DNA of 64,000 nt from Mucidula mucida (Eukaryota; Basidiomycota; Agaricomycetes; Agaricales; Physalacriaceae), in assembly GCA_015501055.1 (NCBI GenBank), contig JADNYV010000099.1:62001-126000 (forward strand), in the 5' to 3' direction. The position numbers and the translations under genes were made by a program. The notes below the pieces were generated by a model, which worked only from the letters and a program-made list of their open reading frames with translations, had not been told where the DNA came from and did not search any database. Positions 11,627-23,320 of this stretch are shown piece by piece. Each line of letters starts with the position of its first letter. Positions within the stretch are counted from its first letter, which is position 1.

Positions 11627-13006
11627 TGGCGTCGGCTCTCTATGTATACGTGACTTCGCGCAGCGATCAGGCACCAACGTGGTGATCGATGACGCATACA
11701 CCGCCATTCGCACGCACTCCCGATGCTTCACATGTGTGTCACGCCCGCCTCGCTGTCAGCATCCCCATTTCGCCCTATCATCTCCGAAAGCCGGTCCCCC
11801 CAGATTCTAGTTTAGACTTTACAGCATGCACTTCATAAATCAAAACTTCCCAATATCTGCCGCTCGGTTATGTTGCCCCGTCCTTTCCTTGTTCACCGGT
11901 CACCCGGTTTTCACGAAGCCTGACTTGTAAAGTTTGCACCCTCGGGCGTGACCCCGTCTGTCCCCATCTTTCTCACTTGCCACATTTTGCTGTATCATCA
12001 CATTGCGCTTGACGTGATTCACCGGCTCTAGGTTCAGTCCGCGCGTGAGGATTCGCATCGCACATAATTTGATGAGATCGACGAATCGGATGAGCCTCGG
12101 GCGGGGTATATAAACAAAGGAGCGCCTCTCCCAAATCAATGGGAGACGGGCGTGCCCGCCGCTGTGATCAAGTAGTGATGCTCAAGCTTAGGCTGCGTTT
12201 AATGGAAGAAACGGAGAGATTACGCCGGGAACATCACCATGCGCTTTCAATGTCTTCCTTTCTCTGAGAAGGGTGATCACAACGAGGGAGCGACACGCAC
12301 AAAGTAGCCCTTTAACTATACCGTGTGCCCCCGTGAAAGACGCGATACCGAAGAAGCCGCACCGGCATTCCAATCCTCCTGCATTATGTACATCAGCAAC
12401 GATACCTTGGAGCATCAACGTTAACAAACGAACGTTGGCAAAAGATAACGACACGACCACTAAGAGCTAGCAGCTGATTCCCATCCCCCTCGGATATCTT
12501 GGAAATATGGTAACGGTGTGGGATTGATTGACAGATCGCGCGAACCTGGGCACGATACGCGTCCCAGAGCAAAGTCTCAGTCTCAGCTCAGTCACCATCG
12601 ATATCCGGCATACAAATGGAGGCTATCCTCGAGACCAAACAAACAAGAGGCAGGTTGCGCTTGCCTCGGAGTTTCATCCCAGATCGGTCGTCGTGACGGA
12701 ACGGAAGACCTGTGCCATCCAGATGTCATCGCTCCTTTGTGTTCGTCCGTGTCACATTGAAAAGAGAAGGAAGGAATGGTGGTGTACAGGTATTGATTTA
12801 AATCGTATCGTATCGTAACTGTCTGAGTACTGGTCTATGCATGTACAGTGTGGGACTCGGAGGACTGGTATCGTATCGTAGCATATGTACAGACTGATGC
12901 GCGTGGGTGCGGAGTGGGTGTGGTATTGACAAAAGGGACGAATAAAGGAATAAAAATATCAAAGCGGTAGAATCCGAAATGAGGTAGAAGGAAAGAAAGC
13001 ATAAAG
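11627..13006. other. Intergenic region without a recognisable gene
   Basis: Only short unsupported frames. It contains an isolated TATATAAA at 12107-12114 facing right, with no convincing gene after it. It also holds the 3' flank of the small gene that ends at 13007. Confidence 0.5.
12107..12114 (+). promoter_or_regulatory. Orphan TATA-box-like sequence
   Basis: TATATAAA in a GC-rich context (cggggtatataaacaaagg). No recognised coding region begins within the next kilobase on the same strand, so its use is uncertain. Confidence 0.25.
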
Positions 13007-13535
13007 TTAAAAACCATCCAAGCACCCGCCCGAGGGCTCGCGCTCGCGTTCGCGCATAGAAAAGGCCTTGCACATGGCCATGCGTTTCTTCTTCTTGGTG
13101 GGCGACGGCGAGGGTGGGAATGGGAGTTCGTCGCATAGCTTGGCGCCGGTCTCTGCTTTTTCTGCACGATGGGCTTGTTTCTGGCGCCTGGGCGAATGCG
13201 TAGTCGGGCAAAGGCGCCGTGGGGGTATTTGGGCCGCAAAAGAGCAGAGAGGACGACGTCGTAGAGTGACACGAGTCGTCGCTCTCGTCACTCTCGTCAG
13301 GGATGAGCTCAGGGCAGTCTACGGCGCGCGGCGGGTACTTGGTGTCGCTGAGGTTGTAGCAGCGGCCACCGCGCTCGGGTAAAGCGCATGAATTAGGCGC
13401 GACGACAATGGGAGTACGGTCGTAGGATGGAGCATCGAAAGTGCGGGTAAGAAGGGGTGACGAAGGAAAATGGACGGAGGAGTGGTGAGGCTGCTGGGAC
13501 GGAGTCCGTTTTAGAATGGGTCGGGGACAGAACAT
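13007..13535 (-). CDS. Small Ser/Pro-rich fungal protein (MFCPRPILK type), unknown function
   Basis: Start ATG 13533-13535 gives MFCPRPILKRTPS, then HFPSSPLLTRTFDAPSYDRT, PIVVAPNSCALPERGG and an acidic PDESDESDDS stretch. The C-terminal PSPTKKKKRMAMCKAFS and GGCLDGF end at TAA 13007-13009. This architecture matches a family of short agaricomycete proteins of unknown role that end in a GCLGGF-like motif. The N-terminal and C-terminal parts are in different frames. They need a gap of length 1 modulo 3 somewhere between about 13290 and 13130, and I could not find a convincing GT-AG intron there. It may be a cryptic intron or an indel. Confidence 0.65.
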
Positions 13536-15064
13536 GAAGGGCACAGTGCGTTACGAGCTCGCTGTGAGCGACGACGGCACGACTTGAGGTTATTGAACTT
13601 GGCTCATGTTGGCGGTTCGATTTAAAGGGACTGGCAGAGTGTCGGTTGTGGACCACCCAGCTTTGTTTGCTCGTCACGCAGTCACACTTTTCAGACTCCG
13701 CTCCTGCCGGCGTAATTCCCTCGCCGCACTCCGGTTCAACGTGCGTCCACCTACTCCATTCAGACTACTCATTGTTGGCCACCCAGCTCAGCGCCGCCCT
13801 GCTCGCTATTGGTCCCTCCATTTCTGCTATTATTCACTGCGCATTATCACTGTCACACTTTGTCTGCTGACCCGGTCTTATCAGAACTTCCGTCCACATC
13901 CTTCCCCATGGCTCATCCAACATATTCTTATCCGAATCACACCGGGCCTTGACACGACTCTGACGCCCGCTTTGGGCCCATTCCATCAGCCACCAGTACC
14001 CGTATTTTTATCGAAGCCACAATGACGGAATGTATTCCCTCTGCTGCGGATCATCTTCATGATCGTCATTCTGCACATCTCAACCCGACCCCGACGTGTT
14101 TCTGCTGTCTTGTTACGTTCCCAATCCCGCCGTCGGACGCGCCACGACCTGAACTTTAGATCCTGATCTCTCACTCGTCTCGTCTTCCCGACTTTTACCC
14201 GCCACATCGGAAGGCCTTGGCGCCCGCCTTCCTTCCGCCGAATAGCATCCGGCAACCATACCACAAATGTGGGCCCACAATGTGGAGTTGGCTTCCTAGC
14301 CATACGGCCTCCTTTGCCTCACCTCGTCTTCTTATTGACCCAGTACGTTCTTCCAATAGCGGTCTGGGCCACCAACGGTCACCGCGAGGCTTCGACGCTG
14401 GTATGCATTTCTCGTTATTAGTAATAGCTTGCGCTCACTCTGCGCCAACTAGCTATTCTGCGTCCAGACTTGGCGACTAGCTTATAGCTGTCCGCCCGAT
14501 GTCATAGAACAGCTACTTGATTGCAGTAAGCTTCCTGTCGTCTGTCGTCCCTCGGGCTTAACCCCGTCGTACTATTCTTAGCACCTCTCTGGGGCTTGTT
14601 GAAAGGCTTGTAGGGCCACCTCGGATCTCAAAGGAATGGTTCGGATCTCTGACGCTATTCCTTCCTGGAGATGCAAGGCTTGGTGCTAACAACTATTATG
14701 CTGTAGTACCCGATAGAAATAAGCATTAGTCCATGCACACCAGAATTCCGCAAGCACGATTCCCGCTTTCCGTCTGCAGACCGGCTCTCCCAATGCGCCG
14801 CCTATCTCGCACAAAACGTGAATCGACCATATGGGCGCGATTGCTATGCGACTAAAATTCCGACTTGGCGCCTTCGATAACGTCCCGAGCACCGACGTTC
14901 CAGGAAGGTAGTCAGTCTCGGCTCGAGTCTCGACGGGCTAGCGTCTCAAGAGGGCGCATTAATGCTCACGATAGGCTTTCATCTATGCGGTGGCTTGGCA
15001 CACATTCTTACCGGACGTGCCTCGCGCTCTCAATCTTCCAAAGCAGGTGCTTCGCGAACGGCAT

Positions 15065-15480
15065 GCTTATTTATAGGACTACCCTCTGTCTACATCGTAT
15101 CGGCCACTCCCTGCGTCACAGTGGGTTCCTGGACACAGTTTGAGTTCTTTAGTGTCCGTTATATCCGTATAGCGGCCTATCATTCAGCGAGAGGTCCATT
15201 AATGTGTTGCACGTAGGCCTTTCAGCGGGGCTTGGCGCGCCCGGTGGCGATGAAGAGGTCTCGCGTCTGTGGGACGCGTTTTTGGTTAAGCTTCGGGCTC
15301 CGGGTTGCGGCAAAAAAACCATGTGGAGGTTCGGCGCTGTGGCGCAAATTGAGATCCGGCAGTCGCAGCTGCGAACACCACCATCAAGCCTGTGAGTACC
15401 ACCGGACGCGCGTTTTTTATAATGACTATGGACAACGAGCAGGTGATGCACAGTTGAAGGGTTGAAGGCTGGATAAGTAT
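15065..15480. repeat. Diverged direct repeat, copy 1
   Basis: Opens with TTATTTATAGGACTACC, which recurs exactly at 16320. Further collinear matches are a TGCGTCA...GGTTCCTG block, a TGGCGATGA block, a TGTGGCGCA..TTGAG.TCCG block and a TTGTGAG-like block. Confidence 0.5.
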
Positions 15481-16314
15481 AGCATGCTTTAATGTGGCGC
15501 TGATTTCACCTAACTTTGACAAAGTGAAGTTCTATTCAGAGTCTGTATATCGGGGCACGTTCGATTTCGCAAGCTCGCCGTCGGTCTAGGCTGCGAACGT
15601 GAACGATAACATGTATTTACGGACGCAAAGTTTGTCGGAGTGGACATTGACGAGAGTTATTCTCGCGGCGCAGCCACACCTCAGGTTTGTTCGTAAGATG
15701 TCAGTTGTTTGGATGTTCACGGGAGCTGATGCTCAGTTTGGAATACCTTAAACGACAGAGAAAATGCGACGTACACCGACCGAAATAAAGTGGCCCGTTG
15801 CCAATTACAATATTTATGGTATTGCTTTGGTCTTGTTTTGAGGTGTCCCCAATTCATCTCTCTATTGTCTCATTGTGCTTGAGCCACAATTATGCTCCCA
15901 CAGCGCTTCTTACCGCCACTGCATCGGATTCATGAATTGGTCCTCCGGGCCGCCCTGTTCCGTCTTCAAGGCGCATCCACAAAGCAACGAATCTGTCTCG
16001 TCTTCATGGGGAAGTTTGCTCTCCTGCTTCGACTTCCTGACCAACACGCGAGCCCTATGGCTACCTCGGAATGTCACTCCTCCCAAGTATTAGTACCCGC
16101 AACCTCAGACTCCCGGGCCTCCCAACTTCGGAATTGGTCATCTTACTCACGAAGCGCCGGCGTCGTGTTGCAAGGAGAGCCTGCACTATCATGTTCGTGT
16201 CTCTCCCGGCTAAGGTACATTGTGTCGTGTAGCTCCACTCTCCGTTACCAATCCATCGAACACTAGGGACGAATGTACAGGTTAACTCAAACAGACATTT
16301 AGATGTAAAGCGCG

Positions 16315-16645
16315 TCAGGTTTATTTATAGGACTACCGCCTCGACTGCTCACTTCTGCGTCATGGTTCCTGAAGGCCTTTTGCAAATTGCTTGTGCCGCT
16401 CGTCGTATATGCCCGTCGTGAAATCATCCTTGTTAGAGGAGGTGGTTTAGATGAGGTAAATGCGAATGTCAATCGCGGCTGAGAATGACAGAGCGGGCGC
16501 TATGGCGATGAGATGTACTGCGTTTCCCGATCGCGTGACGGTGACGGTGTGGCGCAGGTTGAGCTCCGCCAATGCTGTGCATTCTCAAGGACCTCTTGTG
16601 AGCAATTAGAATAGTGCATTGTCAAGACTCGATCCTGATTAAGTA
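16315..16645. repeat. Diverged direct repeat, copy 2
   Basis: Collinear with copy 1 but shorter and strongly diverged. It lies just upstream of the third tRNA-Ala copy. The shared TATTTATAG could be a promoter element. Confidence 0.5.
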
Positions 16646-16684
16646 TTAACTTGCCGGTGGGGTAGGGCGGGTATGTGTTACTCA

Positions 16685-16759
16685 GGGCACATGGTGTAGT
16701 TGGTTTATCACGCCCGCTTAGCATGCAGGAGGTGTTGGGTTCAATTCCCAATGTGTCCA
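16685..16759 (+). tRNA. tRNA-Ala (AGC), copy 3, with one anticodon-stem mismatch
   Basis: Identical to copies 1 and 2 except at 16727, where G is replaced by A. This changes the 3' anticodon strand to GCAGG and gives a C-A mismatch in the middle of the stem. G3:U70, the anticodon and the T arm are intact. T runs for termination lie at 16780-16783 and 16795-16799. It may be a weakly functional gene or an early tRNA pseudogene. Confidence 0.85.
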
Positions 16760-17097
16760 ATATTCAACTGCAGTCTTCATTTTGCAGTTCAAACTTTTTC
16801 AAAGGAAGAATATAGCCGGTTTCTGCTAATAGTAAGTGACAAGTACTAAATTCGAACCTCGGCTCCATTAACGACAAGTACCTCAAGTTCTGTACTATGG
16901 AACTGGAGATGAGATGTATCAGAATTTCACGCGCTGGTCAATGTAAGAGTTTCGCCATCGTTCCTGAGCGCTGAGCGGCCATTTGTCAGCAACCATAGTT
17001 GCTGATTGTCACCAACGACCATGATGTCGGCTGGAGAAGCGACTCGTTGAATGTTGAATGTTATGTTAAGGATGACCCTCAAGTAAATACACCCTCC

Positions 17098-19815
17098 ATG
17101 ATTGACCCAAGAGATTCCGGTTCGGCCGTCATATCCGCGGCGCAGGAGAAATACGAAGGTTGGTGCTATACGGCGCGTCTGAGTGACCTCGACGACTGTA
17201 TAGATTACTGTCTCGATGCAGCCTCTTCCACTTCTACGCCGTCTTGTGCGCCACATCTCCATCTTCTCGGCAAAGCGCTATGTTCGCGCGCTGTCAACAG
17301 TGCATCTTTATGCGAACTCGACGAAGGAATTGAATACCTGCACACTTCGATCATCAGCGATTCATCCGCCTCCGACGTTCTCATTTCCGCTATCCTAGCA
17401 GATATTGCAGACGCCCTCCATTCACGTTGGCACTTGACCGAACAACTCGATGATTTGAATACTTCCATATGCCTTCGACGACTCATTCTAACCCTCTCAT
17501 CTTCATTCTCATGTGAAAAACATATCTCATCCATCCATTCGCTTTCTACCACACTGTTTTTGCGATTTACATTTTACTCTCATGAGAGATCTGCACGAAG
17601 TCATGGAACTAAATCAGCGCGCCATTGTTCTATCGCCAGACGACCTGTCGCGTTTCGGAGGCCTGTGTAACATGGCGCAGTCACTTCTTGTCGCATGGGA
17701 CTATGATGGGGAGATGACCCATCTCCAAAGTGCCATAGCAATTCTGCGCGAGGCCGTTGGCATTGGAGAATTTCTTGCCAACCCTCTCGATTATGCGCTC
17801 GCGCTTAACGCGCTATCCGAAGCCATTCAGAGCCAGCTTCTTCTTTCCGAGGAAGACATCGATGAATGTGTGTCTTTGGACACTCGAGCTCTTACTTGCG
17901 TTCCCAAAGGGCATCGAGAACGCCCACTGGCGCTGGCAGCCCTTGCGACTGCCATCCTTGTTCGCTACACAACATCTTTCCAGAACAATGATTTTACGCT
18001 GTATCACTCTCTTCATGAGGAGCTCCGATCAACGTTGGACGCAGGGTTTCAGGACCCGGATATCCTGGCAGATTACTGGGCCTTGGCGCAAAACATTGGA
18101 CCATACCAATCGCATCGTTACGCGCTTATGTCGGTCTTCCGGCAGCGCACGTACATTGTACGGGCCGAGTACCAGCCTGAGCAAAACGACATCACTATAT
18201 CTATTGTGGCTCGTAGTCTCGCTCCTGGTGTATTTCTTAGACGCCTTATTGATCCAACAGGGCGATCTGATTTACTGTCCTCGCTCCAGGCCGCAACCAG
18301 TGACGAAAACCGCAAATCCATCAGGGGACGTATAGCATGGCTTTGCCGGGGGAAGGGCATCCAACACTCGACTAGTTTCAAATTGCCTTTGTCAGGGCGC
18401 ATAGAAGCCATCGAGGAAGAGTGGCTCGCGCTCATGCCAGTACAGGACAGTCATCCAATGGCATCATCATTTTACTTGAATTTCTCCACGTTCTTGGTCA
18501 ACTTGGTGGAGGAACATGGCCTCGAAGCATTGCAGTGGGCTCAGAAGTACGCGCTCCGTGCATGGGATGTACACCAGAGTCATGTGCCCTGGGGTTACAA
18601 AATTCTGAGCCACATAGCTTTGTTATACCTCATGCAGGCGGAAGCCGAATGCGAGTTGTCGGAGAATGTGACTCCGGTGATGGAGGCGGTGGATAAAGCG
18701 ATATATTGCTTAGAGCTGGCATCATCAGAGACCTGCCCCCCTACTCGCCTCTACGAGGAAGTCCAATTATACCTGGTTGACACCTATATCATGAAACACC
18801 GCCTCATGAGTTGCGATTCTCCTTACCTATCCTCCGCCATTGAGATCTGTAGAGCGCTGCAGTGACAGAGACATGGATACCTGGCTACGATACGACTTTG
18901 CTGAAAGATTCGTCGACCTCGCAAAGGAGTTCAAGGTGCATCTGCTGGATGCACTGGTGATCCAAGTTGATATCATTGATGACATTGTCTCCTTGCAGTA
19001 CATCATGCCCGACGTCGTAATACGTTTGAACACTCGGAGCTTTCTAAGGCATTGGAGACCGCGGCGGACTATTGCTTCACGGTGGGTGCGCATGAATCGG
19101 CACTACGGGTGCTGGAGAAAGGCAGAGGGATGCTATGGGCACGACTGGTCCAGCTACAGGCGCACACGTTGAAGGGCACGAATAAGTCGGTGAATGATGT
19201 CGCACAGTTGAAGTTGATCCTGGAGGCTGCAGCGGAGGAAAGGGGTAAGGTGGTAGAGCGAGGAGATATGCCCTTGAAACGGACGCTGAATTTATCTAGT
19301 CGGCAGAGGCGGTTGGACATGGACATTCGACGGTTGATGGGACGAGTCCAGGATCAGCCGCAAGGACAGGTTGAGGATGTTCGCCCTTTCATGAGTTACT
19401 GTCCTTTCAGGCGTTTCTCCCGTCGTCGTCTTGTTCGTTGGGGTTTCTCGTTGCGACGCGTTGGTCATCACTGACCCAAATCATGACATTCAGCATATCC
19501 CTTTACCAGACTGCGACAGAGAGACACTGGATCAGCTGGTCGAGAAGACGCGCAACGCGCTCAAAGACGAAGGTCTACTCCGCCGTTCCTTGAGATCTCC
19601 TGTTCGTCTCGACCGTTCATGGGACGCACCGCAAACCACATTCGAGGATATACTCCCTGATACTTGGACTGTCATTGTAGAGCCTATAATGAGGGCATTA
19701 CAGATCAAGGTAAGAGCTTCGTTTCTAGTGGAACGAGAGGTTAAACCATCTTTAGCCATCCTCCTGTCCACCTAGACTCTGGTGGTATCCGGAATATAGT
19801 GGAACATCGAGCTAG
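17098..19815 (+). pseudogene. Degenerate TPR-CHAT gene lacking the catalytic half of CHAT
   Basis: From ATG 17098 the protein has helical repeats with the spacing of fungal TPR-CHAT proteins (DLDDCIDYCLDAA, LDEGIEYLHTSI, DLHEVMELNQRAIVLSPDD, THLQSAIAILREAV). Next is the linker helix SALRVLEKGRGMLWARL and the first CHAT strands: VVVLFVGVSRCDALVITDP, then IVEPIMRALQIK. After a 46-nt intron (19710-19755) comes PPRLWWYPE, and the frame ends at TAG 19813-19815. In complete family members this motif precedes the His/Cys caspase-like site, which is absent here. Frame jumps near 17575 and 18862 are +1, the opposite direction from the base losses seen in Lon. Two further jumps fit 40-42-nt introns (18957-18998, 19370-19409). 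It is probably non-functional. Confidence 0.7.
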
Positions 19816-21445
19816 GTGAGATAGTATAATAACAATGGTTTGTATTTTACGGCTTGCCGCAGACGTTTCCAGGTAATATCAAGCCCCAACTTCTTCATAG
19901 CCCTCAGCCGCTCCCAATCGCATTCATCAAGTTCGGACAAAACTTCGGAATGCATCTCTGCATCCTTCTGACAGTTCAGCTGAACAGCTCGCAGCCCATC
20001 CTTGTACCACCGCCTAGCCGTCATCTCCACGAACGCCTTATTGACAAATGTCCAGCACAACGTCGTGATTTTGAGTGTTTTCAATGCCGGAAGGAAAGTC
20101 GGTATGCACCGGAGCATGTCGCCCTCCCGATTGCATTCAGAGGATGCCACTTCAAGTAAAGCGTCGGTCAAAGTATTGAGCATGGGTAACACGATTTCAT
20201 CTGGGTGCCAAAAGTATACGATATGCAGGTCCTCCACCTGCCGAGCAAGACTGAGCACGTTGCAAAGGGTGTCAGCGGTCCATGCGCCATTCTGGAGAGT
20301 AAGCCGGGAGAGCGGACAACGCGAATGTCGTAAGAGACTGCTGACAGCAGGAAGAAAATCATTGAGAGGCTCCTCGTGATGGGGGTATTGCGGTCCAACG
20401 TGTAATTCTTCGAGACTCGGAAGTGAAACGTGGTAGAAGTAAATGAAATCTGATGTCTGCAGCGACACAAGATGATTGTGAACTGTGCGCTGCGGCAGGG
20501 AAAGTGGCGGGCGTGCAGTGTTCTCTGAAGTTCGAAAATAGCGACGGTGAAGGACGACTGTACAGAGCTGCGGAAAGTGAGTCAGCACATGGTGTAAGGG
20601 AGGTGTAGCTCGTGAGTACGCCTGGATATTGATCTCCTGGTGGAAGTAATCCACAGAATGTATAGTGAGAGATTCAAGACTTGGCGGCAAAGCAACCTGC
20701 CCGAGGGGCGCGTTGAGAAGGAGTACGTGAGAAAGGTTCGGTGCGACCTCGAATGCACGAAGAACCGTCGTATCCTCAGTCTCCTCCTCCTCCTCCTCTG
20801 AGCCCTCTGAGTCCTCCTCCGACGAATCCTCCTCATCAAGGTCTCCGATGTGGAGTTGAAGAGATTTCAGAAGAGGCAGGCGCTCTCGAACTGCACAAAG
20901 TACACGAGTCCCACTCATGGGTAATCCAAGAAATCGAACTGAGCTCCACTGCATGGAATATTGCCCTAAGACTCCAAGCAGAACTCTCAAGGTTTTGTGT
21001 TCAGAGATGGAGTGCTCTGGACTGTCGGAGTGAAAAGGAAGCGTGAAGTTGATAGGAAGACCGCGTGTACGACCGAGCATGGAACGCAGGTGGCGCTCAG
21101 CTTCATGGGCAGGATAACCTGTGGCACCATATAAATTGAAATCGCACCATATCTGCGGACAACACAGGGATGTGGTCCGCCACGTCTGACAGACACGACC
21201 AACCACGTAGTACGGGTCGTCCTCGCGAACCACTTCAAAGCCAAATTCTCCCACCATAGCAAGAAAGATTTCCTGTAGGATCTCGGGTGGTATGCGACGA
21301 ACAGGCGCACGAATGATTTGGAGTTCGTCGTGGAGTTTCTGTAGTATGCTGTGGTGCTGCTGCACGGCAGGATCGGGGTCTGCAAAGAACAATTCAGTGT
21401 CCAGATGAGCGCCGTCGAGCTCGACTAGGATGGCTTACCGGACAT
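19812..21445 (-). CDS. F-box protein with LRR-like repeats
   Basis: Substrate-adaptor candidate for an SCF ubiquitin ligase. A 7-nt first exon (ATG 21443-21445) is joined by a GTAAGC intron to ADPDPAVQQHHSIL. The F-box core is RRIPPEILQEIFLAMV, followed by VCQTWRTTSLCCPQIWCDF, the usual agaricomycete layout. Leucine-rich repeat-like segments follow (LPLLKSLQLHIGDL, LPSLEELHVG, LPALKTLKITTL), with an acidic Glu/Ser insertion of about 25 residues in the middle. The second exon is fully open for 520 codons. Its stop codon (19812-19814) overlaps the end of the convergent TPR-CHAT remnant. Part of this gene is found again as a relic at 22595-22751. Confidence 0.85.
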
Positions 21446-22050
21446 CGCGACGTAGACGAGGCGGCTCCACTCAATAATCAGTCTTTCTTCATGAGGTGAT
21501 GGCCGTTCATTGGAGTGAAGTAAGTGGCTAAGGACGGGCGGGAGCACTGTGGGAGTGTCCGACGCGGAGACAGCTGATATGTCCTGAATCTGACGTTCAA
21601 CATCGCGGAATGACAGAGCTTTAGAAAACCGGACTGACCGACATTGATAATTGTGTGGTCAGTGATGCAGGTCTGGACACCCACTCATGCGCGCCCATCT
21701 TATAGTCCAATGTCCTGTATCCCACATTGTTCACTCTGTTGAGTTCGTTCATTGTGCTGGGTGATTGCAAAATGTTTGTATGAAATCTTTGACGCGGCGA
21801 GGGTCACGTCGACTGTAATAAAGACCGTTTATATATTTTCAAAAGGTGATGGTCACACGGCGCACGCCTTCCCTAGGTTCGACCTGGTGGTTTTCTTGTT
21901 CAAGTCACTATACAGAAATGAACATCAACTAACATACCATAGAGCCTCAAAATGCCAGTCTCAATGGCAGCTCAGCAGTCAGTATTTTGCCAGTCAACCG
22001 ACTATCAAAGTGGATGTCCTTAGGATTGAGACCTATTAAGGATGATATAG
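21446..22050. other. Intergenic region upstream of the F-box gene
   Basis: No gene recognised. From about 21965 on it is the 3' flank that is duplicated at 22908. Confidence 0.5.
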
Positions 22051-22385
22051 TCAGTTAAGGCAGAAGTTGTGAGACGAAGACGCACCCTCCTCAATGAGAA
22101 CCTGACGCGTACGGAGTTCTTGCGCGCCTTCTTCCTTCTGCGGCAGCTGTTCCAATGGGTAGCCGACGCGACCATCGTCGAAGAAACGGTGTTCGGTAAG
22201 AACAAGAAGTTCTAGGAATGTTATGTCTTTCCCCTCCCCGATAACCTCAATGATGGCGCCATAACGTTGGGCAACCTTACGCATCGAATACAAAGCGCTC
22301 CTGAAAGCATTTTTCTCCCTCTTGTATTGCCGACCAGTGGCCTTCTCTGCCCACTTGAAAAGAACTTCCGGGCTGAAGATATACC
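21965..22385. repeat. Tandem duplication, copy 1
   Basis: About 420 bp closely similar to 22908-23320 in the same orientation, covering the 3' flank and C-terminal coding part of the small gene. Confidence 0.85.
22051..22385 (-). pseudogene. 5'-truncated copy of the small unknown gene
   Basis: Reads GYIFSPEVLFKWAEKATGRQ, then SMRKVAQRYGAIIEVIGEG, LELLVLTEHRFF and GYPLEQLPQKEEG, matching the complete neighbour at 22993-23527 residue for residue with few changes. The N-terminal exon and the MALPAPSQ region of the neighbour are missing, and the frame is broken just upstream of GYIF. Confidence 0.7.
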
Positions 22386-22594
22386 CGCTGCAACGCGCAC
22401 ACTATGAAAGTCGTGACTCAAGTATGGTGAATGAAGCTATACACAGCTTCCGTCCGCGTTCAACTGGAATATTTCCTAATTCTGAACATGGGAAACAAGA
22501 CAATGCAAGCTTCAAAATAAGCGGCGCTCAAGCCTGGGGTTAAGTGTACGTAGATTCGGATGGTCGGGTGGAACTCAATTGAGCTTGAACCCTC

Positions 22595-22751
22595 GTGTAA
22601 AGGAGGTGTAGCTCGTGAGTATACCTGGAACACGATCTCCCGTAAATAATTCAGAGATTTTGAGAGGATTCAGACTTAGCGGCAACACAGCCATGACCGA
22701 TGCGCACATCGCGAAGAACGTAGGAAAGCTTCGATTCGCCCTCGAATGCAT
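22595..22751 (-). pseudogene. Relic of the F-box gene
   Basis: Nucleotide similarity to 20592-20758 inside the F-box gene is obvious: shared AGGAGGTGTAGCTCGTGAGTA, CACGATCTCC/TTGATCTCC and CCCTCGAATGCA-type strings in the same order and strand. It carries gaps and stops and encodes nothing intact. Confidence 0.75.
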
Positions 22752-22907
22752 TGCTGGGTTTATAATTCGCTAAGAACTGGAGGATCCGGCTGGCTCGGCG
22801 ATGTCACTGCCTTCAACCATCATGGTCAGTTTTTGACATTTTTTCTTGTAGGTTACGATACAAAGACTGGACCAATAGAGTTCTTAAATCTGGTCAGGCT
22901 CTAGTGC

Positions 22908-23320
22908 AGCAGTCAGTGCTTCGCCAGTCAGCCGACTACCGAAGTGGAAGTCGTTAGGGTCAAGACCTGGTATCAGGATGAATAACAGAAAGTTATAGTA
23001 AGACGTTCGGCGCACCCTCGTCAATGAGGACCTGACGCGTACGAAGTTCGATCCCGCCTTCTTGCTTCTGGGGCAGCTGTTCCAGTGGGTAACCGACGCG
23101 ACCATTGGGGAAGAAACGGTGTTCAGTGAGAACAAGGAGTTCCAGGAATCTTATGTCTTTCCCCTCCCCAATGACCTCGATGACGGTGCCGCGGCGTTGG
23201 GCAACCTTGCGCATCGAGAGCAAAGCTTTTCTGAAACCATTCTTGTCCCTGTTGTACTGCCGACCGTTGGCCTTCTCCGCCCATCTGAACAGAACGTCAG
23301 GGGTGAAGATATAGCCAAAC
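22908..23320. repeat. Tandem duplication, copy 2
   Basis: Direct repeat of 21965-22385 with a period of about 940 bp. Confidence 0.85.

Larger units (their letters stand above)
13536..16684. other. 3.1-kb gene-poor region
   Basis: No coding region with recognisable domains or coherent splicing. The only structure I can support is a diverged direct repeat pair (15065-15480 and 16315-16645). Confidence 0.5.
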
